NCBI GenBank assembly: GCA_965279355.1
Contig: OZ257155.1
Coordinates: 1,054,001 to 1,118,000 of the forward strand
Source of the DNA: G965279355 sp965279355
GTDB taxonomy: Bacteria > Pseudomonadota > Alphaproteobacteria > CACIAM-22H2
Length of the DNA stretch: 64,000 nucleotides
Direction: 5' to 3'
A program made the translations under genes and the position numbers. This document shows, one piece after another, positions 11,868-19,013 of the stretch; the first letter of the stretch is position 1, and every line of letters begins with the position of its first letter. The notes under the pieces are model-generated. The model made no database searches, had not been told where the DNA came from, and was given only the letters and a program-made list of their open reading frames with translations.

Positions 11868-12752
11868 CTAGAGGCCGAAACGAGTCCACAGCGCGCGGGC
11901 TTCGATGGCGCTGAGCGCATCGTCGGCCCAGCTCGCGGGGAGCAGGGAGAAGCCGGATCCTCCGGCGAGGCCAGTCCCTGTCATCCCGAGCCGGCGGCGG
12001 AACCACGAGCGCTCGCCGCCGATGAGCCGCAGCCGCACCTCATCGCCAAATCGGCGGCGCATGGCGGACCGCACATCGTCAATCCCGTCGATCAGGCCGA
12101 GATCGAGCGCCTGCTGTCCTGTCCAGAACTCGCCGCTGAACAACTGCTCGCCCGGTGCCTTTAGGCGCTCGGCGCGGCGCTCGCGCACCCAGGCCTGAAA
12201 CGAGAGATGCACGTCCGCCTGGATTTTCTTCAGCCGCTCGACGTCTTCCGGATCTTCCGGTTTGAACGGATCGAGCATCGATTTGCGTTCACCCGAAGTG
12301 TAGACGCGCCGCTCGATGCCGAGCCGACCGATCGCTTCGTGAAATCCAAAGCCGGCGGCCACCACGCCGATCGAGCCGACAATCGAATTGGCATCTGCGT
12401 AAATTTCGTCGGCGGCACAGGCGAGCCAGTAACCGCCCGACGCCGCGACGTCTTCCGCGAAGGCCACCACCGGCACTTTTTTCTCCGCCGAGAGCTGGCG
12501 GATGCGCCGTGCAATCAGCGAGGACTGCACGGGCGAGCCGCCCGGTGAATTGATCACCAGCGCCACAGCCGCCACCTTGCGCAGGGAAAACGCCCGCTCG
12601 ATGGAAGATGCAAGGCGGGCCAGCGACAGGCCCGAGCGCAGCGGCCCCACCTGCCCGATCACGCCGGCCAGGCGCAACACGGCAACTGTTGGCGGCGGAT
12701 TCCGCCAATGGTCAAGTCTGCGCTGGAAAAACGAACTCACGCGTCCACTCAT
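11868..12752 (-). CDS. S49 family signal-peptide-peptidase-like serine protease
   Basis: A 294-residue SppA/S49-type protease, short form. The catalytic nucleophile is Ser105 in AEDVAASGGYWLACAADEI and the general base is Lys157 in YTSGERKSMLDPF, the family dyad. INSPGGSPVQSSLIARRI is the oxyanion-side motif. There is no clear N-terminal membrane anchor, so it may act in the cytosol or peripherally on the membrane; SppA enzymes cleave signal-peptide remnants. It lies between a tRNA-type methyltransferase gene and glyQ on the same strand. The length matches the shorter alphaproteobacterial homologues rather than the 600-residue E. coli SppA. Confidence 0.92.
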   Translation of the reverse strand: MSGRVSSFFQRRLDHWRNPPPTVAVLRLAGVIGQVGPLRSGLSLARLASSIERAFSLRKVAAVALVINSPGGSPVQSSLIARRIRQLSAEKKVPVVAFAEDVAASGGYWLACAADEIYADANSIVGSIGVVAAGFGFHEAIGRLGIERRVYTSGERKSMLDPFKPEDPEDVERLKKIQADVHLSFQAWVRERRAERLKAPGEQLFSGEFWTGQQALDLGLIDGIDDVRSAMRRRFGDEVRLRLIGGERSWFRRRLGMTGTGLAGGSGFSLLPASWADDALSAIEARALWTRFGL

Positions 12753-12771
12753 GGTGTCAGTCTAGCACCGA

Positions 12772-13530
12772 TCACACCGTAAGCGGCGACCCGTTGCGCA
12801 GGATCTCCTCGGCATGCGCGGTAAAGGCGCCGCTGGTTTCGTGCAGAATTAGGCCCGTCCCACTCTGCGCCGCCGGCTTGGCACCGCGCGTCGCTTTCAC
12901 GATGACCCGCTTGGGCGGCACGCTGATCCGCGGCCAGATCGGCGCAATCACATGATCGCCACAACCCGCCTTGTCGAGGGCGGCCCGCAGATCCGCCAGC
13001 CGGTCCGCCCGGTGAATGAACAGCACCATGCCGCCCGGCTTCACGAACTCCGCGGCTGCCTTTGTCCATGCGAGGAGGTCCGCCTCGGATTCGACATTTG
13101 CGGCAGCTTTCTTGGGGTTGGGCGACGGATCGGCCGCATCGGCCTCAAGGAAAGGCGGATTGGCGACAACGGCATCGAAGCCTGGCTCAATATCGCGCGG
13201 CGGCTTCAGCAGATCGCCGGTGACGACGCTCACGCGCTCCTTGAACTCATTGGCCTCGATATTGTGGGCGGCGATCTCGGCAATCGCGGGGTCACGTTCC
13301 AGCCCGACAACGGTGAGGTCTTCCCGCCGGCGGGCGAGACAGAGCATCACCGCGCCGACACCGCAGCCCAGATCGAGCACCCGTCCCGTTACCGTCTTCG
13401 GCACCGACGCGGCGAGCAGAACCGGGTCGATCGCGACGCGATAGCCGCTAGCGGGCTGGCGCAGATACACCGAGCCGCCCAGCAGTTTGTCATCCGTTGT
13501 TTCAATCGGCGCTTGCGACATGTCTTTCAC
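12772..13530 (-). CDS. class I SAM-dependent methyltransferase, TrmN6/YfiC-like
   Basis: A 252-residue Rossmann methyltransferase. Motif I is VLDLGCGVGAVMLCLA and the catalytic N-P-P-F motif, typical of adenine-N6 methyltransferases, is VVANPPFLEADAA. The opening DDKLLGGSVYLRQPASGYRVAIDPVLLA matches the TrmN6/YfiC group, which methylates A37 of tRNA-Val in E. coli; the substrate here is inferred. The GTG at 13530 overlaps the stop of the DUF2007 gene (GTGA), which favours it; ATG 13521 is the alternative. Confidence 0.88.
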   Translation of the reverse strand: MKDMSQAPIETTDDKLLGGSVYLRQPASGYRVAIDPVLLAASVPKTVTGRVLDLGCGVGAVMLCLARRREDLTVVGLERDPAIAEIAAHNIEANEFKERVSVVTGDLLKPPRDIEPGFDAVVANPPFLEADAADPSPNPKKAAANVESEADLLAWTKAAAEFVKPGGMVLFIHRADRLADLRAALDKAGCGDHVIAPIWPRISVPPKRVIVKATRGAKPAAQSGTGLILHETSGAFTAHAEEILRNGSPLTV

Positions 13531-13745
13531 TCTTCTGATGGAGGATGGCCGCTTTCGGAGAGAACCCGGCGCGCGTCGTCGTAATCGTCGTCATCTATCA
13601 TCAGCCGGCGCTGGATGGCGGAGATCGAGCCCTCGATGGCCGCTGTGTGGGCATCGAGCTCGACCGCCACGATCCCCTCGGCCTTTAGCAGCGCCACCGC
13701 AAACGACAGAAAGACCGGATCGTTGGTCCGCAAGAGTTCCTTCAT
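13527..13745 (-). CDS. DUF2007 family protein
   Basis: A 72-residue protein, MKELLRTNDPVFLSFAVALL..., matching the DUF2007 (putative signal-transducing) family: an N-terminal beta-alpha unit with NDPVxLSFxxALLxxEGI, then AIQRRLMIDDDDYDDARRVL. I chose ATG 13745 because the family starts there, although the frame is open to 13790. It overlaps the methyltransferase start by 4 nt and is divergent from the polyprenyl synthase gene. This order is common in Hyphomicrobiales. Biochemical function is not established. Confidence 0.85.
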   Translation of the reverse strand: MKELLRTNDPVFLSFAVALLKAEGIVAVELDAHTAAIEGSISAIQRRLMIDDDDYDDARRVLSESGHPPSEE

Positions 13746-13870
13746 CCCAACGCCGTCCCTTTTTGCCTGCCGCGCGGCTTGACCGCACACCCCGGAATAC
13801 TATGCTCCCCCCGGGCGGACAAGGTACAAGGCGGAATACATCCGCACCGCATCGGGGAAAGGGTCTGCGT

Positions 13871-14890
13871 TTGGCCGTCGTCGTCAATCTTCAGGAAGAG
13901 CGCAAATCGCAACGGCCGTCGGCTGCCGCACTCATGGCGCTGGCCGGTGAGGATATCAAGCACGTCAACGAGCTGATCCTGCAGCGGATGCACAGCCCGG
14001 TTGCGCTGATCCCGCAGCTCGCCGGCCATATCATCGCCGCCGGCGGCAAGCGCCTGCGCCCGCTCCTCACCCTGGTTAGCGCCCGCATGTGCGGCTATCA
14101 GGGCCGCCGTCATGTGGCGCTCGCCGCCTGCGTCGAGTTCATCCACACCGCCACCCTGCTGCACGACGACGTTGTCGATGAAAGCGATCTGCGCCGCGGC
14201 CTCGCCACGGCCAATGCCGTGTGGGGCAACAAGGCCAGCGTGCTGGTCGGCGACTTCCTGTTCAGCCGCGCCTTCCAGGTGATGGTCGAGGACGGCTCGC
14301 TCCAGGTGCTGGCGATTCTCTCCAATGCGTCCGCCGTCATCGCCGAAGGCGAAGTCCTGCAGCTGATGACCGCCAACGACACCGAAACGACCGAGCACGC
14401 CTATCTCGAAGTCATCAAGGCCAAGACCGCCACACTGTTTGCCGCAGCGTGCCGGGTCGGTGCCGTTGTGGCCAACCGGCCGCGCGTGGAAGAAGACGCG
14501 CTCGACGCTTACGGCCTCAATCTCGGCATCGCCTTCCAGATCATCGACGACGTACTGGACTACAACGCGCATCAGGCCACGCTCGGGAAAACGGTCGGCG
14601 ACGATTTTCGCGACGGCAAGATCACCCTGCCGGTGGTCCTGTCGTTCCTGCGCGGTGACGAAACCGAACGCACCTTCTGGCGCCGTACCCTGGAAAAGCA
14701 GGAACAGAGCGATGGCGATCTCGAGAAGGCGATTACGCTCATGGAAAAACACGGCAGCCTGCGCGATTCCGTGGAGCGGGCCCGTCATTACGGCGCCGTC
14801 GCCCGCGATGCGCTCGGCGTGTTTCCGGACAGCCCGGAGAAGCGGGCGTTGCTCGAGTTGGTCGACTTCGCGATCTCGCGGACCCACTGA
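13871..14890 (+). CDS. ispB: polyprenyl diphosphate synthase (ubiquinone side chain)
   Basis: A 339-residue trans-polyprenyl synthase that extends allylic diphosphates with IPP to give the long-chain tail of ubiquinone. Both aspartate-rich motifs are present: LLHDDVVDESDLRR (first) and FQIIDDVLDYN (second), along with GGKRLRPLLTL. The chain length (octa- or decaprenyl) cannot be read directly; Q10 would be usual for the group. I chose a TTG start at 13871 (encoding MAVVVNLQEE) because relatives start with a similar MAV sequence and GGAAAGGG lies just upstream. The upstream part of the open frame overlaps the divergent DUF2007 gene and is unlikely to be coding. Confidence 0.93.
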   Translation: MAVVVNLQEERKSQRPSAAALMALAGEDIKHVNELILQRMHSPVALIPQLAGHIIAAGGKRLRPLLTLVSARMCGYQGRRHVALAACVEFIHTATLLHDDVVDESDLRRGLATANAVWGNKASVLVGDFLFSRAFQVMVEDGSLQVLAILSNASAVIAEGEVLQLMTANDTETTEHAYLEVIKAKTATLFAAACRVGAVVANRPRVEEDALDAYGLNLGIAFQIIDDVLDYNAHQATLGKTVGDDFRDGKITLPVVLSFLRGDETERTFWRRTLEKQEQSDGDLEKAITLMEKHGSLRDSVERARHYGAVARDALGVFPDSPEKRALLELVDFAISRTH

Positions 14891-14969
14891 GCCGCAGACT
14901 GCGGTTTTTACTGTCAATTCCGATGCTTGCGGCGCCCGGGTGAGAACGCTATAACCACGCACCCACGGT

Positions 14970-15046
14970 CGGAGTGTAGCTCAGCCTGGTAGAGCACTAG
15001 CTTCGGGAGCTAGGGGTCGGAGGTTCGAATCCTCTCACTCCGACCA
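14970..15046 (+). tRNA. tRNA-Pro (CGG)
   Basis: A complete cloverleaf can be folded. The acceptor arms CGGAGTG (14970-14976) and CACTCCG (15036-15042) pair, the D arm has GCTC/GAGC, and the anticodon stem CTAGC/GCTAG encloses loop TTCGGGA with anticodon CGG at 15004-15006. The T arm is GGAGG TTCGAAT CCTCT, and ACCA is encoded at the 3' end. The 3' part is duplicated 171 bp downstream (see the repeat entry). Confidence 0.97.
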
Positions 15047-15216
15047 ATTTCTTAAGTCATGTCATCGGGCGCCGGTATCCAGGCAGTTTCCACTCAGTTT
15101 CCAAATCGCTCGATGAGCGACATCACCAGATGTTCGGAAACTGGCCATTGAAATCACACAACTCCCCATAAATTTGGGAGCCAGGGGTCGGAGGTTCGAA
15201 TCCTCTCACTCCGACC
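15005..15216 (+). repeat. duplicated tRNA-Pro 3' end, attL/attR-like direct repeat
   Basis: The 41 bp from the anticodon loop to the CC of the tRNA 3' end (15005-15045) recur at 15176-15216 with a single mismatch (T to C at repeat position 7). This is the footprint left by tyrosine-integrase elements that use tRNA 3' ends as attB. The 130 bp between the copies contains no gene. It has two direct copies of CAGTTTCC (15084-15091, 15095-15102) and one inverted copy GGAAACTG (15136-15143), which could be integrase arm-type sites. I interpret the segment as the scar of an element that was lost by internal deletion. Confidence 0.7.
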
Positions 15217-15245
15217 CATCTCTCTTATTAAGCTGGTGATCGACG

Positions 15246-16469
15246 CTACCGATGCGGTCGTCCATTGTCGTCGCCAAAATCGCCACCGTTGCCCGGCAGA
15301 TACAGTACTCCGGCCGCGCCGACCGCCAAGACGGCGCCGACCATCGAAATCGCGATCATCGGCATTGGCGTTCCGTCGGCGAACAGCCCGCAAGCTTCCG
15401 CCGCAAGAGCGCTCAGGAACATCTGCACGAAAACGCCGAGCCCGGCTGCCGACCCGGCGAGACTTGGTGCCACACGGATGGCACCCGCCTGCGCGTTGGG
15501 AAGCGACAGACCTTGCGCAAAACTCATCAGCCCGCCCGGAACAAAGAGAATGGCCGCGCTGAAATGTCCGGCGAGGATTGTGACCGCCTGGGCGGCCATC
15601 ACTGCGAAATTCATCACCGATCCGACCATGACCATCTTTTCCACGCCAACGCGTCCACTGAGGCGGGAAGAAACCAGGTTTCCAAGGCAATAGCCGACCG
15701 GAAAAATCAGGAAATAGAGTCCGAACTCCGTCGCGGAATGACCCAGCAGATCCTTCATCAGGAACGGTGCAGATGCGGCAATGGCAAAGAAGCTAACCGA
15801 CATGAAGCCCGACTGCATCACGAAGGCAAGAAACCGCCGGTTGCCCATGAGGATGCCATAGTCCCGGAAGATGTTGCTGCCGGTCGCGATCCGGGCTCCT
15901 TTTTCGTGAGTTTCGTGCACCACAAAGTATGCGGCGATTACGATGACCATACCGGCGGCCAGGGCGAACCAGAATTCGGCCCGCCAGCCGAAATGATCGA
16001 TCAAAAGTCCGCCAACGATCGGAGAGATCATCGGGCCCAAGGTGTAGGCCATCATGAGATAGGCGATCGCAGTGACCAGGGCTGCAGGTCCATACGCGTC
16101 CCGCGCGATGGCGCGGGCCAAGGTGGTGCCGCATGCAGCGCCGACGGCCTGCACCAGCCGGCCGATCAGAAGCACAGCCAAGCTCGGCGCCAGCGCGGAG
16201 ATCAGGCTGCCGACCAGGAACAGCAGGAAACCTCCCAGCAGAACCGGGCGCCGGCCGTGACGATCGGACAAGGACCCATAAATCGGCGTCACGATAGCCA
16301 TGGTGATCAGCGTTATGCTGAAGGTGAGCTGAACCAGCGCATCGGAAGCCCCGAATTCCTGCTTCACTTCCGGTAGAGCCGGCAGGAACAGGTGAATCGC
16401 GAGAGGCCCGACTAAGGTGATCGCGCCAAGGACGACCGCGAAAGCGACGCCGGGTGTGCGGTCGGTCAT
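15246..16469 (-). CDS. Bcr/CflA-family MFS drug exporter
   Basis: A 407-residue major-facilitator protein with about 12 hydrophobic segments. The N-terminus VVLGAITLVGPLAIHLFLPALP and the signature YGSLSDRHGRRPVLLGGFLLF (loop 2-3, G-x-L-S-D-R-x-G-R-R) match the Bcr/CflA proton-driven multidrug efflux subgroup; RLVQAVGAACGTTLARAIARD is the motif-B region. Substrates are unknown. It ends 30 bp from the duplicated tRNA end, so it sits at the edge of the putative integration scar and may or may not be linked to it. Confidence 0.88.
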   Translation of the reverse strand: MTDRTPGVAFAVVLGAITLVGPLAIHLFLPALPEVKQEFGASDALVQLTFSITLITMAIVTPIYGSLSDRHGRRPVLLGGFLLFLVGSLISALAPSLAVLLIGRLVQAVGAACGTTLARAIARDAYGPAALVTAIAYLMMAYTLGPMISPIVGGLLIDHFGWRAEFWFALAAGMVIVIAAYFVVHETHEKGARIATGSNIFRDYGILMGNRRFLAFVMQSGFMSVSFFAIAASAPFLMKDLLGHSATEFGLYFLIFPVGYCLGNLVSSRLSGRVGVEKMVMVGSVMNFAVMAAQAVTILAGHFSAAILFVPGGLMSFAQGLSLPNAQAGAIRVAPSLAGSAAGLGVFVQMFLSALAAEACGLFADGTPMPMIAISMVGAVLAVGAAGVLYLPGNGGDFGDDNGRPHR

Positions 16470-16608
16470 GCCGATCCAATATCGCGCTTCGACCCCGATG
16501 GCCAGTGAAACCGAAGTGATCCGCAGGCAAGAAGTAGCGTCCGCTCAGTCGGCAGCGCGCGCCACTTCCCAACAATGACTTCTTTGTCTTGATGAAAATA
16601 GAAATCCA

Positions 16609-16626
16609 CCCGGCATTCAGGCCGGG
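16609..16626 (-). terminator. hairpin after the LuxR-receiver gene
   Basis: CCCGGC and GCCGGG form a 6-bp stem with a 6-nt loop. On the minus strand it is followed by TGGATTTCTATTTTC, a moderately T-rich run. It lies 20 bp past the stop of the gene at 16646-17350. Confidence 0.45.
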
Positions 16627-16645
16627 CGAACTACGCGGGCACAGA

Positions 16646-17350
16646 TTACGCGTGCTTGAGTTCGCTCAGGCACCGCTGCAGCGCCGACTGGCTGAAAGGC
16701 TTCTTCAATACCGGGTGCTTGGCATAACGCGGATCGAGGCCCGATGCGCCAAATGCCGTCGTGAAAACGAAGGGGATGTTTCGCCGCTGCAACTGGTCGA
16801 CCACCGGATAGACCATCTCGCCGCGACGCAGCTGGACGTCGAGAATCGCCATATCGAAATCGTTGGATGACAGCAGGTCCAGCGCTTCCGACAGTTTCGC
16901 AGCCGGACCGATCACCTGACAGCCGGCGCGGCGTACAGCCTCTTCGATATACATGGCGACCAGCAGCTCATCCTCGACGACAAGGACCTTCGTCTTTCCG
17001 CGTTTATCGGCAGCGTCTGTCCTGATGTTCCGCTCCACCGCGGCGACCGCGCTGGGCATTTCGGGCAAGCCGAGCGCGGGAACAAGCGGACGTGTCGACG
17101 CCTCGGTATTGCGCGCCGGGATGCCATGCGTCATCGCCCAAATCGCCGCCTGCGTGCGATTGCGAACGTTGATCTTCACCAGGATGTTCTTGAGATGAAC
17201 CTTGACCGTGCCTTCGGAGATACTCAGCCGATTGCCGATCGCCTTGTTCGAGAGGCCGTTTTCAAGAAGGGCGAGGATCTGGACCTCGCGGTCGGACAAC
17301 CCAGGCGGAGTGTGGCGCGGATTGACAGGCTTACTGAACGAATCACTCAT
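16646..17350 (-). CDS. response regulator with N-terminal LuxR HTH and C-terminal receiver
   Basis: A 234-residue protein with the reverse of the normal NarL/FixJ order. Residues about 16-75 form a LuxR-type HTH: LSDREVQILALLENGLSNKA then SISEGTVKVHLKNILVKINV. Residues about 120-232 form a receiver: KVLVVEDELLVAMYIEEAVR with acidic E126/D127, phosphoacceptor Asp171 in DMAILDVQL, Thr198 in FVFTTAF and Lys217 in HPVLKKPF. The receiver resembles those paired with HWE-family kinases and the PhyR receiver. No partner kinase is adjacent. An Ala/Pro-rich linker (about 80-118) separates the domains. Both halves look intact, so it is probably functional rather than a frameshift product. Confidence 0.88.
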   Translation of the reverse strand: MSDSFSKPVNPRHTPPGLSDREVQILALLENGLSNKAIGNRLSISEGTVKVHLKNILVKINVRNRTQAAIWAMTHGIPARNTEASTRPLVPALGLPEMPSAVAAVERNIRTDAADKRGKTKVLVVEDELLVAMYIEEAVRRAGCQVIGPAAKLSEALDLLSSNDFDMAILDVQLRRGEMVYPVVDQLQRRNIPFVFTTAFGASGLDPRYAKHPVLKKPFSQSALQRCLSELKHA

Positions 17351-17522
17351 GCGGAAACCCTCCCACCTGACCGTTTCGCCAATTTCCTCCCTGATACCCC
17401 CGGCTTGGTCGCCTTACCGCGGACCGAGGCCTGTTCAAAATCATTGTGACCCCAATCCGAGGGCGAACAATACCTCCTTCGGCCAGGAATGGCCGTGACC
17501 GTTATATGTCCATCGGATCATT

Positions 17523-17993
17523 TTACCGTGTTTGGGCAATCTCCCTGGCGCGGGTGAGGCGCTCGAAGCAGGCCGCCTCCTGTCCCTGCTCGTCTGCGGC
17601 CTTCGCTGCCTGCAGAAGTGTCTGAATTTGCGCCCGTTCCGATGCGCCAAGCTCGACCGGATTACGCGACAGGCGGTCTGCCGTTTGCGGCGGCAGGGTC
17701 GGCATGGTGGGTGTCGCGCCAGCCCCCGTCTCGGGCGGACGGATGACACGCCCCTGCCCTTCGCTGGGCGGCGCAATGACGCCACCTGACCGCGACAGGT
17801 CTTCGGGCCGCACAGCCGGCGTCTCCGCCGCATCCCGGCCCTGCCCGGGTGGTTCTGCGCGCGGGAGCTCGGTTGTGATCGAGTATTCGCGGGCCAGCGC
17901 TCCGATTTCCTGTGTGCAATTCGCAGCCTGAGCCCCGGGGACAAAGGTGGTCACCCAAACCCCGGCACCCATCATCATCCAATAGCGCTTCAT
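17523..17993 (-). CDS. secreted hypothetical protein
   Basis: A 156-residue protein from ATG 17993. An N-terminal signal peptide ends near PGAQA, with mature protein starting ANCTQEIGALARE. The middle is Pro/Gly/Arg-rich and looks disordered (PPGQGRDAAETPAVRPEDLS). The C-terminus forms two helices (SERAQIQTLLQAAKAADEQG, ACFERLTRAREIA) with a second cysteine, so one disulfide with the N-terminal Cys is possible in the periplasm. No known domain is recognised. It lies 39 bp downstream of the HPF/cold-shock gene on the same strand and is probably co-transcribed with it. Confidence 0.7.
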   Translation of the reverse strand: MKRYWMMMGAGVWVTTFVPGAQAANCTQEIGALAREYSITTELPRAEPPGQGRDAAETPAVRPEDLSRSGGVIAPPSEGQGRVIRPPETGAGATPTMPTLPPQTADRLSRNPVELGASERAQIQTLLQAAKAADEQGQEAACFERLTRAREIAQTR

Positions 17994-18032
17994 GCTCTCC
18001 TCCTGCGGCGCGCACCTCAAGAAGAGCGCCGC

Positions 18033-18608
18033 TCAATCGAGATGATGCTCCGGCCCCGCCCAGACCTTCGATGCTGTCGGTCCCGTATCTCCGGGCTCCT
18101 CCACAAAATGAATCGCGTCCCCCTGTTTGAGATTCGCGAAATCGCGGTTCATCACGCTGTTGCGATGGAAGTACAACTGTTTTCCCTCATGCGTGACGAT
18201 GAAGCCGTAGTCCTTGTCGGGGAACATCTCTCCGACCTGGCCCTGGAACATCACGGGATGCGTCTTCACGTCGGCGCGCAGACGCTCTTTGTATTCACGC
18301 AGCTTCTCCTCCGCCTTCGCGAAGGCGGAACGGATCGACGTCAACACATCCCGATTGCTGTAGCGGTCCTTTTCGCGGGTCGGTGCGTGACTGATGACGA
18401 GTTCGCCTGACGCGGGGACCTCCATCGAAATATGGACTTCCACGACGTTGCCGGTGCGATGTTGCTTATGAAGCGCTTCAAGCGAAACCCGGCAGTAAAC
18501 AAGCCGGTCGCACATGCGCTGGAGTTTGGCGAGCCGACGGCGAATGTAACTTTCAAGCGCCCGCGAGGGCTCCATGTTGTGAAAAGTGATATTGTGCGGA
18601 AGTTCCAT
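18033..18608 (-). CDS. HPF/RaiA-like domain fused to cold-shock-like domain
   Basis: A 191-residue fusion. Residues about 3-110 resemble the ribosome hibernation factor fold (ITFHNMEPSRALESYIRRRL ... HISMEVPASGELVISHAP ... IRSAFAKAEEKLREYKERL). Residues about 117-185 resemble a cold-shock/OB domain: GQVGEMFPDKDYGFIVTHEG, then LYFHRNSVMNRDFANLKQGD and VHFVEE-like strands, preserving the YGFI and YFHRNSV RNA-binding pattern. Expected role: binding the 30S subunit and RNA under stress. Start ATG 18608 has GGGGAGA at good spacing; a TTG directly before it is also in frame. A near-consensus EcfG promoter lies upstream. Confidence 0.85.
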   Translation of the reverse strand: MELPHNITFHNMEPSRALESYIRRRLAKLQRMCDRLVYCRVSLEALHKQHRTGNVVEVHISMEVPASGELVISHAPTREKDRYSNRDVLTSIRSAFAKAEEKLREYKERLRADVKTHPVMFQGQVGEMFPDKDYGFIVTHEGKQLYFHRNSVMNRDFANLKQGDAIHFVEEPGDTGPTASKVWAGPEHHLD

Positions 18609-18634
18609 CAAGTCTCCCCTCTCTGTGCCGACAC

Positions 18635-18660
18635 AATGCCGGCAGAGGCGGTTAGGTTCC
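18635..18660 (-). promoter_or_regulatory. near-consensus EcfG promoter before the HPF/cold-shock gene
   Basis: On the minus strand GGAAC (18660-18656) is followed after 17 nt by CATT (18638-18635), one mismatch from CGTT. The predicted transcript start near 18627 leaves a short leader containing the GGGGAGA ribosome binding site of ATG 18608. Confidence 0.45.
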
Positions 18661-18704
18661 GTTTTATGGTGGCCCGGAACGTCTGCCCGGCAACGGCCGG
18701 CGGG

Positions 18705-18902
18705 TCAGCGCGTTGGACGGCCGGGTTTGACTGCTGAAAACGCCGGCGGATCGCTGGCGGGAAACGATTCGGCCAGCGCTTCGTCGAGCAGGTCTTCCTG
18801 ATGCTGACGCTCGCTGACATGCGCTTCGAGCGTCTTGCCGCGATCGTTGGAGATTTTACGTCGCGGGGACGAACGGCCGCCGCGCGGTTCTTTGGTAGTC
18901 AT
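18705..18902 (-). CDS. small hydrophilic stress protein with ESFPASDPP motif
   Basis: A 65-residue protein from ATG 18902, with AGGGAGAG as ribosome binding site. It is basic at the N-terminus (TTKEPRGGRSSPRRKISNDR) and ends with DEALAESFPASDPPAFSAVK. The D/E-x-A-L-x-E-[ST]-F-P-A-S-D-P-P motif recurs in small proteins of many alphaproteobacteria, of unknown function. A perfect EcfG-type promoter lies 34 bp upstream, so I class it as a general-stress protein. No enzymatic motif is visible. Confidence 0.75.
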   Translation of the reverse strand: MTTKEPRGGRSSPRRKISNDRGKTLEAHVSERQHQEDLLDEALAESFPASDPPAFSAVKPGRPTR

Positions 18903-18935
18903 GGCTCTCTCCCTGATGCGGAGTGAACCATTCAA

Positions 18936-18960
18936 AACGGACCCTGATGCGACGGGTTCC
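18936..18960 (-). promoter_or_regulatory. EcfG-type promoter (GGAAC-N16-CGTT) of the small stress gene
   Basis: Minus strand GGAAC at 18960-18956 and CGTT at 18939-18936, separated by 16 nt: an exact match to the alphaproteobacterial EcfG consensus. It is 34 bp upstream of ATG 18902. Confidence 0.8.
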
Positions 18961-18976
18961 TCCAGCGCGGCGCTCG

Positions 18977-19004
18977 ATTCGGGGCGGCCTTAGCCGCCCC
19001 GAAT
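18977..19004 (-). terminator. 12-bp perfect hairpin after the ABC solute-binding gene
   Basis: ATTCGGGGCGGC and GCCGCCCCGAAT pair perfectly around loop CTTA. It begins 10 bp past the stop codon at 19014. There is no long T tract on either strand, so termination strength is uncertain. Confidence 0.6.
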
Positions 19005-19013
19005 TTGGATCGT

